From the NCBI GenBank assembly GCA_004794785.1, contig SJOL01009709.1, positions 330,883-394,882 on the forward strand: a DNA stretch of 64,000 bases. The letters are read 5' to 3'. The position numbers were made by a program, and so were the translations under genes. Positions 14,601 through 23,307 of this stretch are shown in pieces. The DNA is from Opisthorchis felineus. Taxonomy: Eukaryota > Platyhelminthes > Trematoda > Opisthorchiida > Opisthorchiidae. Position 1 is the stretch's first letter; the number at the start of each line of letters is the position of its first letter. A model generated the notes under the pieces. That model had not been told where the DNA came from and searched no databases. It was given only the letters and a program-made list of their open reading frames with translations.

Positions 14601-17600
14601 ATATCAGCTGGTGTACGGATGCCTTTCAGGCTAGTCGGGTTACACCATGAATTTCAGCGCAGACTTATATTTAATCAGCACGGGAACGGGACTTCCGACC
14701 AACGTCTAAACATTTAGTGCCAGTCACACTCTGGATATCCTTTTTACTTTTTTACATCAGTAAATATGTAAAATAAGGGTTTTGCTTAATTGGGTGGTAC
14801 CTAACATTCATTTTTCTCTAAATTTTATGGGAATATGTCAAATGCATCATCCGTAACAATAAAACTCACAACCTATCAGGACCGTGAACAATTATGCACT
14901 TTCGGTGATATTTTGGTATTATTACCATAATAAAGCCGATGATTCCAGTTCTACTCCATTTCTAGCTCCATCATCAGTAAAATAACCCTCATGAACCTTT
15001 GTAAGACGCAGCGATTACGCTGCCAGCTCGTTTAATGAGGTCAGAGGTATACTCAACTTAAAGACTCTTGCAACCCGAAAAGCATTTGATCATCTTTTGG
15101 TTCTACAAACAATCACATGTCAACCGCCATTCCCTTTGTGAACAAATACATCGTTCTCTGAAATAATCCAGAGGATATATTGCGTATATTGTGATTAAAT
15201 TTGCTGAAGGCTTGTCTGTAAACAGAGGTTGTTATATTTGAGGCATGTCATCTTAGCCCGACGAAATTCCGCTATCACCTGTTTCTGGGTGGGAGGATAA
15301 CGCCGTCCTTAAACCCTTCCAACCTTAACGACTCCGCTGCCAAAGTTTCTCCCTCCTAGGCAAAACAGTTACACTTTGTGCTACAGATCGCTTGTGGGGG
15401 CCTTGAGTTATAGCACACACAAAATATCTTTTCAGCTCTCAAGCTGCGCTTTCACATACTAGCAACCATCCCTGTATACTGTTTCCCATTGTTTGTCGTC
15501 AGTCCTACGGCCAGACGCATTTACGTGGTTGTTGAAAACGGACGTCAAAATTAACTAGAGATATGTCCAACTGTTGTAGTTGTTAATGGATAATCCTGCT
15601 ACATCCAATGGTAAAACTAAACTTGCTGATAGTGTGGAAGAATTTGGAAATTTTTGACGACAACTTGTACCTAAATTGACATTCCACACCCGGCAACTTT
15701 TCTGCTTTGGCTGAATGCACTCTCGGTATCCAACGAGCAAGAGCACGTAGCATTCTTCCATCCAGAGGTGGACTGTGCATCAACATAATGGCATGCCTGA
15801 GTGAAACACTTTCTCAGTTCCACGGTTGTTTTCCGAAGCTTTGGTAATTTCATCGATATTCTTACAAAGAAGTGTGGCTTTTTCCTTTCTGAAAGAAGTC
15901 TAGAGTACTCAGGTAATACTGTATTTTATTGCAATTACTCAGACGCGGGTGTGCACTGTCCCGCTTAAAAATGTGCGTCTTTGTTTTTTTTAGTATAAAA
16001 GTGACAATTTGGTGACTTTCACCTTCACCCACACAAATGCCGGAGGTAATTCTAGACCAGGTATGGTGACTTCACTTCCAAAAAATGTAAAATAACGTCG
16101 GAGGATATATTGAAAGAACAGCATTGTGATTTGGCCTATCATATACAGGACTCTATGTGTGCTACTATTCTGTCCTTCGTAGTTTAGGTTTGGACAGTAA
16201 AATCGCGAGAGGAATTTGAAGCGTCCAAATTAATAGTTCAGAGTAGCCCAAATAGGCTTTCACCACAACCACACTAAGACTGACTGTATTTGTGGATGTT
16301 ACATCTTCAATCATATCAGTAATTTCGAAATAGAAACGAATTGTAACAGAATGACAACCACCTGCATGGACACAGCAATCTACAGAGAACTGTCTGTTTT
16401 TCCTCAGTTTGCTGACTGTCTACCGTGTTTAGATAGTTGCCCAGTTTCAGAAAAATAGCAACTCATATACAGTGCTAGAGGTGCACAGAACAAACTCGTG
16501 TATCGCGTGTTTAGACGTCTTTACGTCATTCGCATATATTGGGTATACATACTCCTATTGTTCCACTTTCAAAGGTAAATCAGGCTTACCTATTCTATTA
16601 ACTATGCTACTGCTTTTTGGGCCCGCAGGTTCTAAATACCCGCAGCCAGTAATTTTGGTCTGTAGCAGATATTAGCCAGGTCATCATTTTCCCTAAAATG
16701 ATTTATATGTCCCTGTTTTTTCGTTTAATTGCACGATTTTTTGACAGATTTTCTGAACTTCTGACAAGGCGCTATCCAACACAGCGTGGCTAGTATCATC
16801 TACCATATCTTGTCTTATCATCACGACATGGATATATCAGTTTGCCCGTTTTTGTGGGAGTGTAAGTCTTGGAAAACCACATACACTGATAATCTCTTTA
16901 ATAGGCTAGTTTCTTTACTCGGTTTCATCAGGCATCAGCTTGTTATCCTAGATTTTATTGCTGAGCCGACTAAACCGAGCAGATAATGAATCAGGAGTAA
17001 ATTTGAAATTTTTGCGTAGTTTGGCGTTAGTTTTATCGGTTGGAATTTATTTACCGTAAACCTAAAGCTTTACGAAACGTCTGCATGCAATATGGCTAAG
17101 CTTTTAAACTTTGCATAAAAGCCAATATGGAGAATGAACTCGGGACGATATCAATTGCACAATAATCAAACTGTCAGACTCACTTCAAAGAAGAGTGGGT
17201 ACCGCGAGTCCTTACGTTTGGTTATCTCTATTGGAGATCCGAAGACCTGAAAAATTGGCCGTGACGCGTTGAGAAGTACAGGTACATTAGATGTAAATAG
17301 ACCATCATTCACAGTGAGCATGATGGAGCAGAGTGGAGCACCCTGGTTTCTAAAAGCTATTTCGCTTTGCTGAACTGCATGCATGGTGAAATTGGTAAGT
17401 TTGTGACCGGATTTGACATTTACAAAGTATCCACACTTTGGATATCTAATATTGGGCCGGTGATAATGGTGTAGAATGGTCCACTTGATGGAATAATGGG
17501 TCGGAAATGTGGATGACAATGGAAGATCGTAATCATTAACCTTCAGCCATCTTGTTGGCATAACTGTCGTTGAATTGAACCGGAACATCACATTTTTGGC

Positions 17601-20201
17601 GAGTATGGTGGGTGGGTTGTCGTTGACTGCGTTTATCACCAAACGAAACGTCCCATCTATTGGTTGACTCGCAAATTCTCCCATGAACTTAGCTAAACTT
17701 GTGCGACCGTCTTGAAACTGTTCGTCCAAAGTGGATTCAGCACAGACAAGCTGAAAATGAAACTCGTCCTGAAAGAACTCACTTCCATCATGCACATACA
17801 TTAGTCGATTTTGTTCAAACATATCGTAAAGGTAGAAAACAAAGCGCTCAATTTGATACGATGACTGTTTATCTTTCCCTAGTTGTTTTAGTGTGCCGTG
17901 TTTGGGGAACGTCGTAATCCGGAACTGCAACGCATCTGCGTATTCCGGGCAGGTTTTCGGTTCCAGAGACAGATGTTTTGAGGTGATCACAAGGTTGCCA
18001 CCTTCGGACACTTCTCCACCTTTGTTTACCACTTTAACGTCCCCCATTCGCCAAGTGCCAGTCAAGTTTGCCGTTGGTATAGTATTCACGATAACAGAGA
18101 AATAACTCGGTTCTTTCCTCTGTGCTCCAGGGACCTGTAGACGAAATTCAAATCCGTCTTTAAAATTTTTAAATTTTTCACGAATCGAGTTGTCGTCTGG
18201 GACACGACGAAATATATAGAATAGGCGGCCACTGTTTATATCTTGCTGAGTAAATTGAGAGTTAACTCCCAGATACGTACGTCTGCTGGATTGGTTTTCA
18301 ATATTTATGTCTAGCTGCTTGAGAAATAAATGCCCATGTTGAGGCGCGGAAAGAACGGTATAATATATGTGGCTATCTCGTTCTGGTGGATGAACACTGG
18401 CACTTAGGAGCCTGGAGTCTATCCGACGTAGTCTGCTTCCTTCAAATAATGACGGCCTAGTGCTCCCTGCACCACTCTGGTATAAATTTAGCACAGCTTT
18501 TTCATTCCGCTCAAGCGTGATGCTTATCCGTTCAAATACGATGGGAAGCACCAAACGAACACTGTCTGATTTGTTACTAGTTCGAATGCATGTCAAATGA
18601 ACTAAATCTTCAAATATTTTGTCGGCCTGCTCCGGTTGCAGTAGAGTACCAACATAGCGGACCTGTTGATTGAGCACTTGCTTTCCTGAAAATAAATCGT
18701 TTACCGTCCATTCCCTCATTTCGCCGGCTGGTGCGCTTGTAGACGTTTGGAATACACCACAAGTAGCTTGAATTACATGAAAGTTGTAACTCTCGAAAGT
18801 ATGTTCGTCATAAATTCTTTCTGGATCGGTATTTGGTACCAAATTTGATGGAGTGATTAATACCGCCCTTATTGGAACCAGCTGGATGACGGGCAGAGTA
18901 TAAGTTGGAATTACTTGGGCACTTTTGTTCCTGGAAATGACCGAATCCGCGGATCCAACAGAATGAATGTCCCTTCCGGTCACTTGCCTGGATTCTCTAG
19001 AAGGAGAAAAAACGCATAAGTTTTCAGATTTTATAGCTCACAGATTGGTTATAAGTGAGCTTCACTATCAAAGAAGGTTATTACTAAAGTGGAAAACAGG
19101 TGCAATCTATTTTCGCCTCTTTTTAAATAGCTGATTAAAAAGAACTGTTGTCTTTTTATTACATCAACAGATCTACTTGTATATTGCGGTGTGTGCTGAG
19201 GTCAACAGTCTAGAAAGTACTGTCACTCCAAAGTGGTGGAAGGTAAACACCAATAAGCAAGAGTGTGGTGCATGCAAAACTATCTCGTTAAGTTTGCTAC
19301 CACAGTAATTCGGTAACAGCACCACCCTTTTCCATATAACGTGCAGGTGAAAATGAACTATTATACAGTCAAGGAGATAGTTGCAAAACCTTGTGCATAG
19401 TATTGGTGCAAACCTTCTCTGAAAATGACCTTCACCATATAAGTAAAGAACACGTAACTAGATTCAGTGATCCCTGCAATTGCTGTTGATTTGGATCAAT
19501 TTGTTGGAAGTCCACCACAATTCGCAAGCATCCTATGAAGTTCTGATTGCAACGAATAATAAAATCATACAATATGGATTCCAAGAACGCTAGTATTTTT
19601 GTCATGGTAGTATATGTTACTCCCAAAGACTGCTTTTGTTCATGCTTCATTGATTCAAAAGGTGGATAGTTACCACAGGCCTCGCGTATGAATGAATGAG
19701 TCCTAATATTAGGTCAAACATTTTATCTTCAAATAGGGCCAATGGTAGGATGTACAGCCCTCTGGTTGGCCGACATTTCAACCTCTCTATTCTGTACAAA
19801 GATTTAGCAGAGACGCCATGGATATTCCCTATTTTAAAAAGCATGACTTCAACAACGTTTCTCACAGCAGGTTTGCCAGGGCATGGGCCGGTCAAATAAA
19901 AATGGTTTCACTTCAAGAAGGTAGTGAAACGAAGCGCCACTGCATTTGACAATAATGTAGGAGAACCAAAACACATCGTCACGAAATATAGTCTTTACGC
20001 AGTCGTTTTTACTCACGCAATTGGTACCGGTGGTTGGCTTGGAAACACTGGGTAAACTTCTTTTGTCGATGAAAGTGAGCGTCGTAATCGTAGAAGTTTG
20101 GATGTTCTTTTACGATTTTGGTCGCACGAACAACAACTCGAAACCCACGGAGCAGTTTGCTTCCATATAGTTTGATTCTTGTCTCTTCTGAAGCGCTGCC
20201 A
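2425..20201 (-). CDS. Multi-exon CSPG-repeat extracellular matrix protein (composite span, partial)
   Basis: This is the overall span of one gene; its exons are listed separately. CSPG repeats occur in FRAS1/FREM proteins (basement membrane adhesion) and in CSPG4/NG2 and its fly relatives, which are cell-surface proteoglycans. Each repeat has an alanine-proline-x-x-glycine type turn, then a phenylalanine-threonine-x-x-aspartate segment, then an aspartate-rich phenylalanine strand. All three recur here in at least eight places on the minus strand. Nine consecutive exons (18996 to 10626) add up to 2723 bases and read 907 codons without a stop. A second run (9351 to 7530) is also in phase. I saw no start codon with signal peptide and no convincing terminal stop, so both ends are missing or unrecognised. 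FRAS1/FREM versus CSPG4 cannot be decided, because neither Calx-beta nor firm laminin G domains are visible. Confidence 0.75.
2662..2964 (-). CDS. Exon of the CSPG-repeat gene (303 nt)
   Basis: Acceptor CTCTTTGTGTAG, donor AAG|GTGAGT, exactly 101 codons, phase 0 to 0. The peptide starts APVFGELVLI (the proline-x-x-glycine turn) and continues FTLMDVLAKRIVYRLP, a textbook CSPG segment. It completes the repeat begun in the exon at about 3.2 kb. The remaining part (to LKLK) fits the closing strands less clearly. Confidence 0.65.
3120..3244 (-). CDS. Exon of the CSPG-repeat gene, donor uncertain
   Basis: The acceptor GGACTACTTAG is followed by SQKLRMHESSELLVTCKWL, the classical start of a CSPG repeat (hydrophobic strand, HESS/EGSS turn, VTxxxL). 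The frame is open to 3036. A weak donor at 3120 (CAT|GTTATC) gives phase 0, which the next exon needs. A perfect-looking GTAAGT occurs earlier, inside the motif, and would truncate the repeat, so I did not use it. Confidence 0.47.
3836..4447 (+). repeat. Possible dispersed repeat in an intron (LTR-like composition)
   Basis: This block is less AT-rich than its surroundings and carries a CTATATAAG box near 4125 and a TGTAACACC start-like motif near 4378, both common in LTR-type elements. Open frames of 96-100 codons on the plus strand have no recognisable domain. No flanking pair or target duplication was found, so this is only a suggestion. Confidence 0.2.
4450..5740. other. Intron-like AT-rich sequence
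   Basis: No motif, repeat or exon could be recognised here. By position it lies inside the CSPG-repeat gene, between the exons near 3.2 and 5.7 kb. Confidence 0.4.
5742..5808 (-). CDS. Tentative exon of the CSPG-repeat gene (67 nt)
   Basis: The acceptor is GGAATAAACAG and the donor CATAG|GTTTTC. It reads ILVNDQNEEKAVCIYEIWF, similar to the inter-repeat strand (VNDxxP) but lacking the prolines. Phase is 1 to 2. A 25-base open segment between a good acceptor and donor also lies around 5.92 kb and could be another micro-exon. This call is weak. Confidence 0.22.
6106..6274 (-). CDS. Exon of the CSPG-repeat gene (169 nt)
   Basis: The acceptor is CACGTCATGCAG, followed by 55 full codons. The peptide contains HMMGEFERFTQRLGIRRLTYH, a clear match to the CSPG pattern glycine-turn, FTQ segment and LxYxH. 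The only available donor is a modest GC|GTAGTC immediately before a stop. The exon runs phase 1 to 2; its neighbours on both sides are not firmly identified. Confidence 0.5.
7050..7074. repeat. Short AGT-type microsatellite
   Basis: An imperfect run of the trinucleotide AGT/TAG with one interruption, inside an intron of the CSPG-repeat gene. Confidence 0.7.
7530..7682 (-). CDS. Exon of the CSPG-repeat gene, 3' end uncertain
   Basis: The acceptor CATTCTGTAG gives phase 0, as the previous exon requires. The frame stays open for 51 codons. The peptide contains FGLSAKKLSERIFRLF, in the position and pattern of the FTxxDIxxGRIxY segment after the GGKVL turn. No good donor is seen before the stop; candidate GT sites lie near 7590-7620, so the coordinates give the open frame rather than a proven exon. 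Confidence 0.43.
7968..8027 (-). CDS. Exon of the CSPG-repeat gene (60 nt)
   Basis: Exactly 20 codons, phase 0 to 0, with acceptor ATGCTCAGACAG and a perfect donor TTA|GTAAGT. It reads SERPYILLHCCILGGKVL, the strand and glycine turn that should follow the start of the repeat opened in the 8508-9005 exon. Phase, order and motif all agree. Confidence 0.58.
8508..9005 (-). CDS. Exon of the CSPG-repeat gene (498 nt)
   Basis: The acceptor is TTATCATCCTAG and the donor AAA|GTATGT; 166 codons, phase 0 to 0. The first half carries a CSPG repeat: YLHTDSCYGSLTTENS (turn), FTYADILDYNIYF (FTxxDI segment) and FGNERWQEKVQIFIFLDS (closing strands). The second half, from about VVEFNTNFNMELGEQTALSF, starts the next repeat. 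The open frame runs on past the donor to a stop at 8412. This is the second strongest exon of the gene. Confidence 0.7.
9318..9351 (-). CDS. Probable micro-exon of the CSPG-repeat gene (34 nt)
   Basis: The acceptor is TGCTCTCTCCTAG and the donor CAA|GTAATA; phase 2 to 0. It reads VAVDNDDVWTQ, the aspartate-rich loop typical of a CSPG repeat just before the hydrophobic strand. The next exon starts at phase 0 with ILTNIEVAPNA, giving the usual VDNDD...ILxNIxxAP pattern across the junction. Confidence 0.42.
10083..10330 (+). repeat. Dispersed repeat, copy 1
   Basis: This segment resembles 42440-42720 in the same orientation. Shared landmarks include TACACTACT, AAGGTTGC, then a G-rich core and TCCATCAACCTTAT/TCCGTCAACCTTAT, in the same order and with nearly the same spacing. 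Divergence is high, so the copies are old. It sits in an intron of the CSPG-repeat gene. No protein domain is visible, and its class is unknown. Confidence 0.5.
10626..10712 (-). CDS. Exon of the CSPG-repeat gene (87 nt)
   Basis: The acceptor CTTCTCTCCTGCAG is one of the best in the window. The first two bases, CG, complete the split codon left by the previous exon to give alanine, continuing ...RMDG with AFISLEVCVTDQD, the expected inter-repeat strand. The donor at 10626 (A|GTAAAT) is the last possible before a stop; earlier GT sites at phase 0 are alternatives. The link to the next identified exon does not fit phase, so one small exon is probably missing between 10.6 and 9.36 kb. Confidence 0.52.
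10923..11129 (-). CDS. Exon of the CSPG-repeat gene (207 nt)
   Basis: The donor is GATG|GTAAGA. The acceptor at 11130 (GCTGTAG) is preferred over one seven bases further in because it gives phase 1, as the previous exon requires. The peptide ends SMLGGFAIFRLRMDG, the closing strand of a CSPG repeat (compare FRLTDG in the family), preceded by YSKEQFLSKWGAL in the position of FTQEDL. Sixty-nine codons, symmetric phase 1 to 1. Confidence 0.63.
12184..12446 (-). CDS. Exon of the CSPG-repeat gene (263 nt)
   Basis: The acceptor is TTCGTGTTCCCAG and the donor ATGG|GTAAGA; phase 2 to 1. It begins GKFTAIRPLSRVRIQVLYHRG, which follows the DGRML turn of the previous exon and has the FT...tyrosine-histidine spacing expected next in a CSPG repeat. 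The intron before it is about 3.2 kb. Eighty-seven full codons are uninterrupted. Confidence 0.6.
12447..15670. other. Long intron of the CSPG-repeat gene
   Basis: About 3.2 kb between two phase-matched exons. It contains open frames up to about 106 codons (14164-14484 plus; 13017-13286 minus) without motifs or splice sites that fit. I see no identifiable repeat. Confidence 0.4.
15671..15796 (-). CDS. Exon of the CSPG-repeat gene (126 nt)
   Basis: The acceptor is GTGTTTCACTCAG and the donor TTTAG|GTACAA; the exon is symmetric, phase 2 to 2, 126 bases. The peptide contains HSPPLDGRML, the proline-x-x-glycine-x-leucine turn of a CSPG repeat. The next exon supplies the following part of the same repeat in frame. 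Three overlapping frames are open here, but only this one has both the motif and the splice sites. Confidence 0.6.
   Translation of the reverse strand, partial: ACHYVDAQSTSGWKNATCSCSLDTESAFSQSRKVAGCGMSI
15866..15888 (-). CDS. Probable micro-exon of the CSPG-repeat gene (23 nt)
   Basis: Twenty-three bases lie between an excellent acceptor (CTAGACTTCTTTCAG) and a good donor (TTT|GTAAGA). Phase 0 to 2 exactly links the exons on either side. It encodes seven full codons (KGKSHTS). Such tiny exons cannot be proven by sequence alone. Confidence 0.35.
16023..16069 (-). CDS. Probable micro-exon of the CSPG-repeat gene (47 nt)
   Basis: Phase 1 to 0, with donor AAG|GTGAAA. It reads TIPGLELPPAFVWVK, which resembles the linker between CSPG repeats where two prolines follow a hydrophobic strand (as in NDNPPTIL of the main exon). 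The acceptor is weak; an alternative AG 16 bases further in would shorten the exon. Confidence 0.33.
16275..16361 (-). CDS. Exon of the CSPG-repeat gene (C-terminal strand of a repeat)
   Basis: The acceptor is TCCATGCAG at 16362. The peptide begins GCHSVTIRFYFEITD, matching the phenylalanine-x-phenylalanine...threonine-aspartate strand that closes a CSPG repeat. The donor is uncertain. Ending at 16275 (A|GTGTGG) keeps phase with the next two small exons, while ending at 16264 (GTG|GTGAAA) gives a better-looking site at phase 0 but needs a different downstream exon. Confidence 0.5.
16590..16659 (-). CDS. Small exon of the CSPG-repeat gene (70 nt)
   Basis: The acceptor is ATCTGCTACAG and the donor ATAG|GTAAGC, both close to consensus. 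Length 70 gives phase 0 to 1, which fits the exon before (ends phase 0) and after (starts with two bases). It encodes about 23 residues (TKITGCGYLEP at the start) in the loop part of a CSPG repeat. Support comes from splice sites and phase rather than from a motif. Confidence 0.5.
17184..18996 (-). CDS. Main exon: about four CSPG repeats
   Basis: This is the longest reading frame in the window: 604 codons plus one leading base. The acceptor has a strong pyrimidine tract (TTTTTTCTCCTTCTAG) and the donor is GAA|GTGAGT, so the exon runs phase 2 to phase 0. Repeat 1 covers about residues 35-160. Repeat 2 covers about 195-310, with SAPQHGHLFL at 216-225 and FTQQDINSG at 248-256. Repeat 3 covers about 325-455, with FPKHGTLKQL at 363-372 and MYVHDGSE at 399-406. 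Repeat 4 covers about 456-575, beginning NAVNDNPPTIL and ending in a TVNDG strand at 561-565. These are the usual CSPG signatures of FRAS1/FREM/CSPG4 proteins. Several N-x-S/T sites suit a secreted or extracellular chain. The frame is intact with no internal stops. It is clearly a real exon; the exact orthologue is unknown. Confidence 0.85.
20017..20201 (-). CDS. Possible upstream exon of the CSPG-repeat gene
   Basis: An acceptor (TTCATCTAG) lies just above 20201 and a strong donor (GC then GTGAGT) just below 20017. Two frames stay open. In the frame that starts at phase 0 the exon ends with two bases, GC, which join the first base of the 17184-18996 exon to give an alanine codon. The resulting peptide ends in a proline-rich stretch (PVFPSQPPVPIA), a plausible linker ahead of the first CSPG repeat. 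The other open frame would not join that exon. Assignment to this gene is inference. Confidence 0.35.
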
Positions 20202-22214
20202 CTAGATGAATAACACAACAGTCGTTTGTCAATTCAGCTTTTTGTTTTGCATACGGATTGGCTTTACACTATCACTGTTAGATAGGCATTAAAACCTTCC
20301 TGGAAGAAAGCAAAATCATCAATGCATTGCAAAACCGTCTCTAAGTTGCACATTTTCCTGTGTTTTACTCTTAGTCAAAAGTAAATTTTCTGAGGTGTAT
20401 ATTAAAGATTATTTTGAGCTTCAGAAGGTCAGTTAAAAATCAATTTTCCGAACGCCTTTTTTAAATTTTCGGAAACATTCCATTGCCTTATCAAACAAGT
20501 TCAAAATTTCGTTGCAAACGGATCTTCTCACTCTTACTAGTCAGCTCATTTGATTTCAGATTAAGGCGAGCTACTCAGCCTGTCAGCATCCAACTAACCC
20601 CTGAGGAAAATTTAGATGGCTTTAACATCCTCCAAAACATCGAAACTTTAAGTATGAAGGACTGTGACACAATTGCATTAAGCAGCACAATTTTAGCTTC
20701 TAAATATTTTCAAAGCAATACAAACAAAATTCTGAAATAGAATCAGCTGATCATTTCAACCAAAGGTTAATCGTTGCTGGACTAGAACCAACCAGATTTC
20801 CGCTTAAAATCAAACGTACTTAATTAAAAATGCAGCCAGAAATGGAAACAAAACTATTTTTTTAGTTTTTGCGCCATTACAGTCTTTTCACAGCATGTGC
20901 TCCTGCCAGGAGAGTGGCTATAAGAATGTCTCTTGCAGGTCGCGAGAAAGCCGGTGACAGCGGTGAATTTATTGTTTGTCTGTATAAGCGCACAAAAAGC
21001 CTCAAATGGAACCTCAGTCTAAGAGTGAATGCCATAATAGTAAAGGAAGGCTCTGATCATTTACAGTTTTTATGGTACATGTAAGCCAAAGAACTCCTAA
21101 CGGATAATTGAAGAAAGTTATTTAGTTCAAAAAGTCAAGGCGCTAACTTGGTATCGCTTGACAGTTACCTCACATTTCATATATCGTGGCTATTTTGTTG
21201 TTGCTTGCCCCGTACAGCGGACAAAGGGTCAAAACCTGGTCTAATGTCTAGCGGCGATATCGGGTTAAGGAGACCATTTGACAGAGTAGTTTAAGATACG
21301 CGCATTCGAAAAATTGTTCGCTTTAACTTTTATAGGACCTTCGATTCAGTACGCGTGAAAACACTGATCCAACTACTAGCAAACCAGGTAGCTTAATAGC
21401 AGTGCCTATGCTATTCGTTAAACCAACACCTATAGCTAACCGTTTTCGCTTGGGGCTAAGTCACTAACATACGTTGTTTCTGAATTCTTTTTTTGAACTT
21501 GTTTGCCTTGCTCCCATAAGATCTGCTTCCTCCTCAAAAACCAGTCAGCTCTGTGAACACACCAAACCGTAGCAGTTGAGCACCCTATTACATTAGCCCC
21601 AAATCAGGTAAGTGTGCGTTGACACTATTCCATAACAGTTTCGCAGACAAATGTTTGGTGTCATCCCCCCGGAAAATTGAGCTTGATGTTTTAATTGGAT
21701 CGTCTGGCTAATGGACTACCCACCAAGTTATGTCCAAATATCGTTCGGTGCAGAACGTACTCTGTAATAACGAGCAGCGTGGTCGGTCGCACCCATGTAT
21801 CATATGATATAGTAATACGGCCAATTATGTCCTTGAAGCCCTGCTTATCACACTTTAACAATAGTATTCTCAAAGGCACATGTAAGTAATGAAAGTTGTC
21901 CTTGCTGCTGGGCGTCGTATTTGCCTCGATTGCCCGCCGCACGCTGACTTGTATCATTTCTCTACCTGATTTTGCTCTCTACCCTTTCTATTTTCATCTG
22001 TTAAAACGCCCTTGTGATCTGCTTGTATCTATTCGATCCAACATTTCAACCCACTTACTGGTCGCCCGCCCCTTCGCACGTTTCCTACCATTTCATTTTT
22101 GGGCCTGACGACTCATCCAAACTCGAGGGATGGCCTTGGCGTTCATTTCCATCTGCTTGTTCTCTGATTTTCCTACAATCCGCCTGGCTCAGTGATTTCC
22201 TCATGTTATTCATG
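20202..22214. other. AT-rich sequence with little recognisable content
   Basis: Apart from the reverse transcriptase scrap at 21.3 kb, nothing was recognised. This is presumably intron or 5' flank of the CSPG-repeat gene. Confidence 0.35.
21301..21396 (+). pseudogene. Weak reverse transcriptase scrap (non-LTR type)
   Basis: The frame reads FNFYRTFDSVRVKTLIQLL before a stop. This resembles motif A of non-LTR reverse transcriptases (usually FxDFxxAFDSVxRxxLxxLL), with the first catalytic aspartate replaced. It is only about 32 codons and strongly decayed. Resemblance by chance is possible. Confidence 0.28.
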
Positions 22215-22276
22215 AGGTCTTATTGTCTTATTGTGAAGTCTTATCGTCTTGAAGTGAAGTCTTACTGTCTCGTCCA
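22215..22276. repeat. Tandem repeat, 21-bp unit, about three copies
   Basis: Three imperfect consecutive units of 21 bases share the core AGTCTTAYYGTCT; units start at 22215, 22236 and 22257. It lies next to the minus-strand Penelope-like remnant, on its 3' side. Confidence 0.65.
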
Positions 22277-22391
22277 AAAAACTGTGCAGATGAGCTAGGT
22301 GTTACGAGGAAAATACCACGGTAATCCAAGCTGAAAAAATAAGTGAAGCCCATAGAGTCGCAAATTAAATGGAGAGTTCCCCTAGCTTCAT

Positions 22392-23289
22392 TTAGTGACC
22401 GCAAGCGCTTAGTGAAAAAGAGCGGAGTAAAGGCTCGTGGTGGGTCACTGATTGTGTTTTGAATAATGGTGCGTGTATGTTAAAATAAGCACTGCTAATC
22501 GAGGCTGACTTTCGATCACGATTGGTTGTTCGGCCGGGTGCTTCTACTATCCTGTGACTTGCCTGGATAGTGAACACGTGACCTTTGAGTTTGTCCTCTG
22601 CTTTCATTCTCTGGTCAGTGTTGCAATGACCTCCACCCCTGTCCTCTGAGTTGCTCCTTGTGAACATCTCTGATGTGACCGTGAGTAGTTTATGGCTTCC
22701 CGTTTTTTTATCTGATAGCCGGCTCTCTTGAAATATTCAGGTTGACATATTGGTCTTTTGCACATGGTGGTGCATAAATTAGATCTAGTTAAACTCGGTG
22801 ACTCCTTCACGGGATGCCATGCATCTGGAAATTCCCTTCAGTGTCTTGTGTCTCCGCACCGACATTTTTGTGTTTTACGGGTTGAATTTGTAACATTCTT
22901 GTTTTTCTATGCACAGAGACGTCTTGTCCTTATGTTAATGTACATAGTTTCCTCTCAGTCATTTCCACATAAAAAGGATCGCATGTGTTGCAATTAGTTT
23001 GACGCATTAAATTGTCCCACTTAGGTTTATTAGTATCGTCCTTCAGTCTTGAACCGGTCTCCTTAAATGTTTTTCGGTTTGGGGGTCCTTTTTGACCTAA
23101 AGGTTTGTGTATGAGTTCAGTTCTACCCTTGAAGTAAAGTAGTACTATCCGCCTGGTCATTTCCTTTTGCCGTTGCTGCTGTTGAGACGCCCTCTTCGAG
23201 CTTCCGTTGCTAAAACTCCTTGGATATCCATTTTTCTGGGTGGACCTGAATTGATTAAACTGCAGGTAGTTGTACCATTCAGCTTTCAT
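22392..23289 (-). pseudogene. Penelope-like element, linker and GIY-YIG part (decayed)
   Basis: From 23289 toward lower coordinates the frame (to 22930) contains RRIVLLYFKGRTELIHKPLG followed by CNTCDPFYVEMTERKLCT. This matches the end of Penelope-like proteins: the linker motif with PYIKG, then the CxxCxxxYVGxTxRxLxxR start of the GIY-YIG endonuclease. The frame is then broken several times; shifted frames at 22604-22810 and 22392-22667 seem to continue it. Penelope-like elements copy themselves by target-primed reverse transcription. The reverse transcriptase half lies just to the right but on the opposite strand. Confidence 0.6.
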
Positions 23290-23307
23290 TTAACCACCAT
23301 TTGGTGG

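Noticed and set aside
19432..19650. Minus frame with FIGCLRIVVDFQQI, like the end of a laminin G domain (as at the N terminus of CSPG4).
   Set aside because: The motif is short, there is no clear acceptor, and joining it to the main exon through the TATATGG donor would create a stop. If the exon at 20017-20201 is real, this lies in its intron. Worth a profile search, but not annotated.
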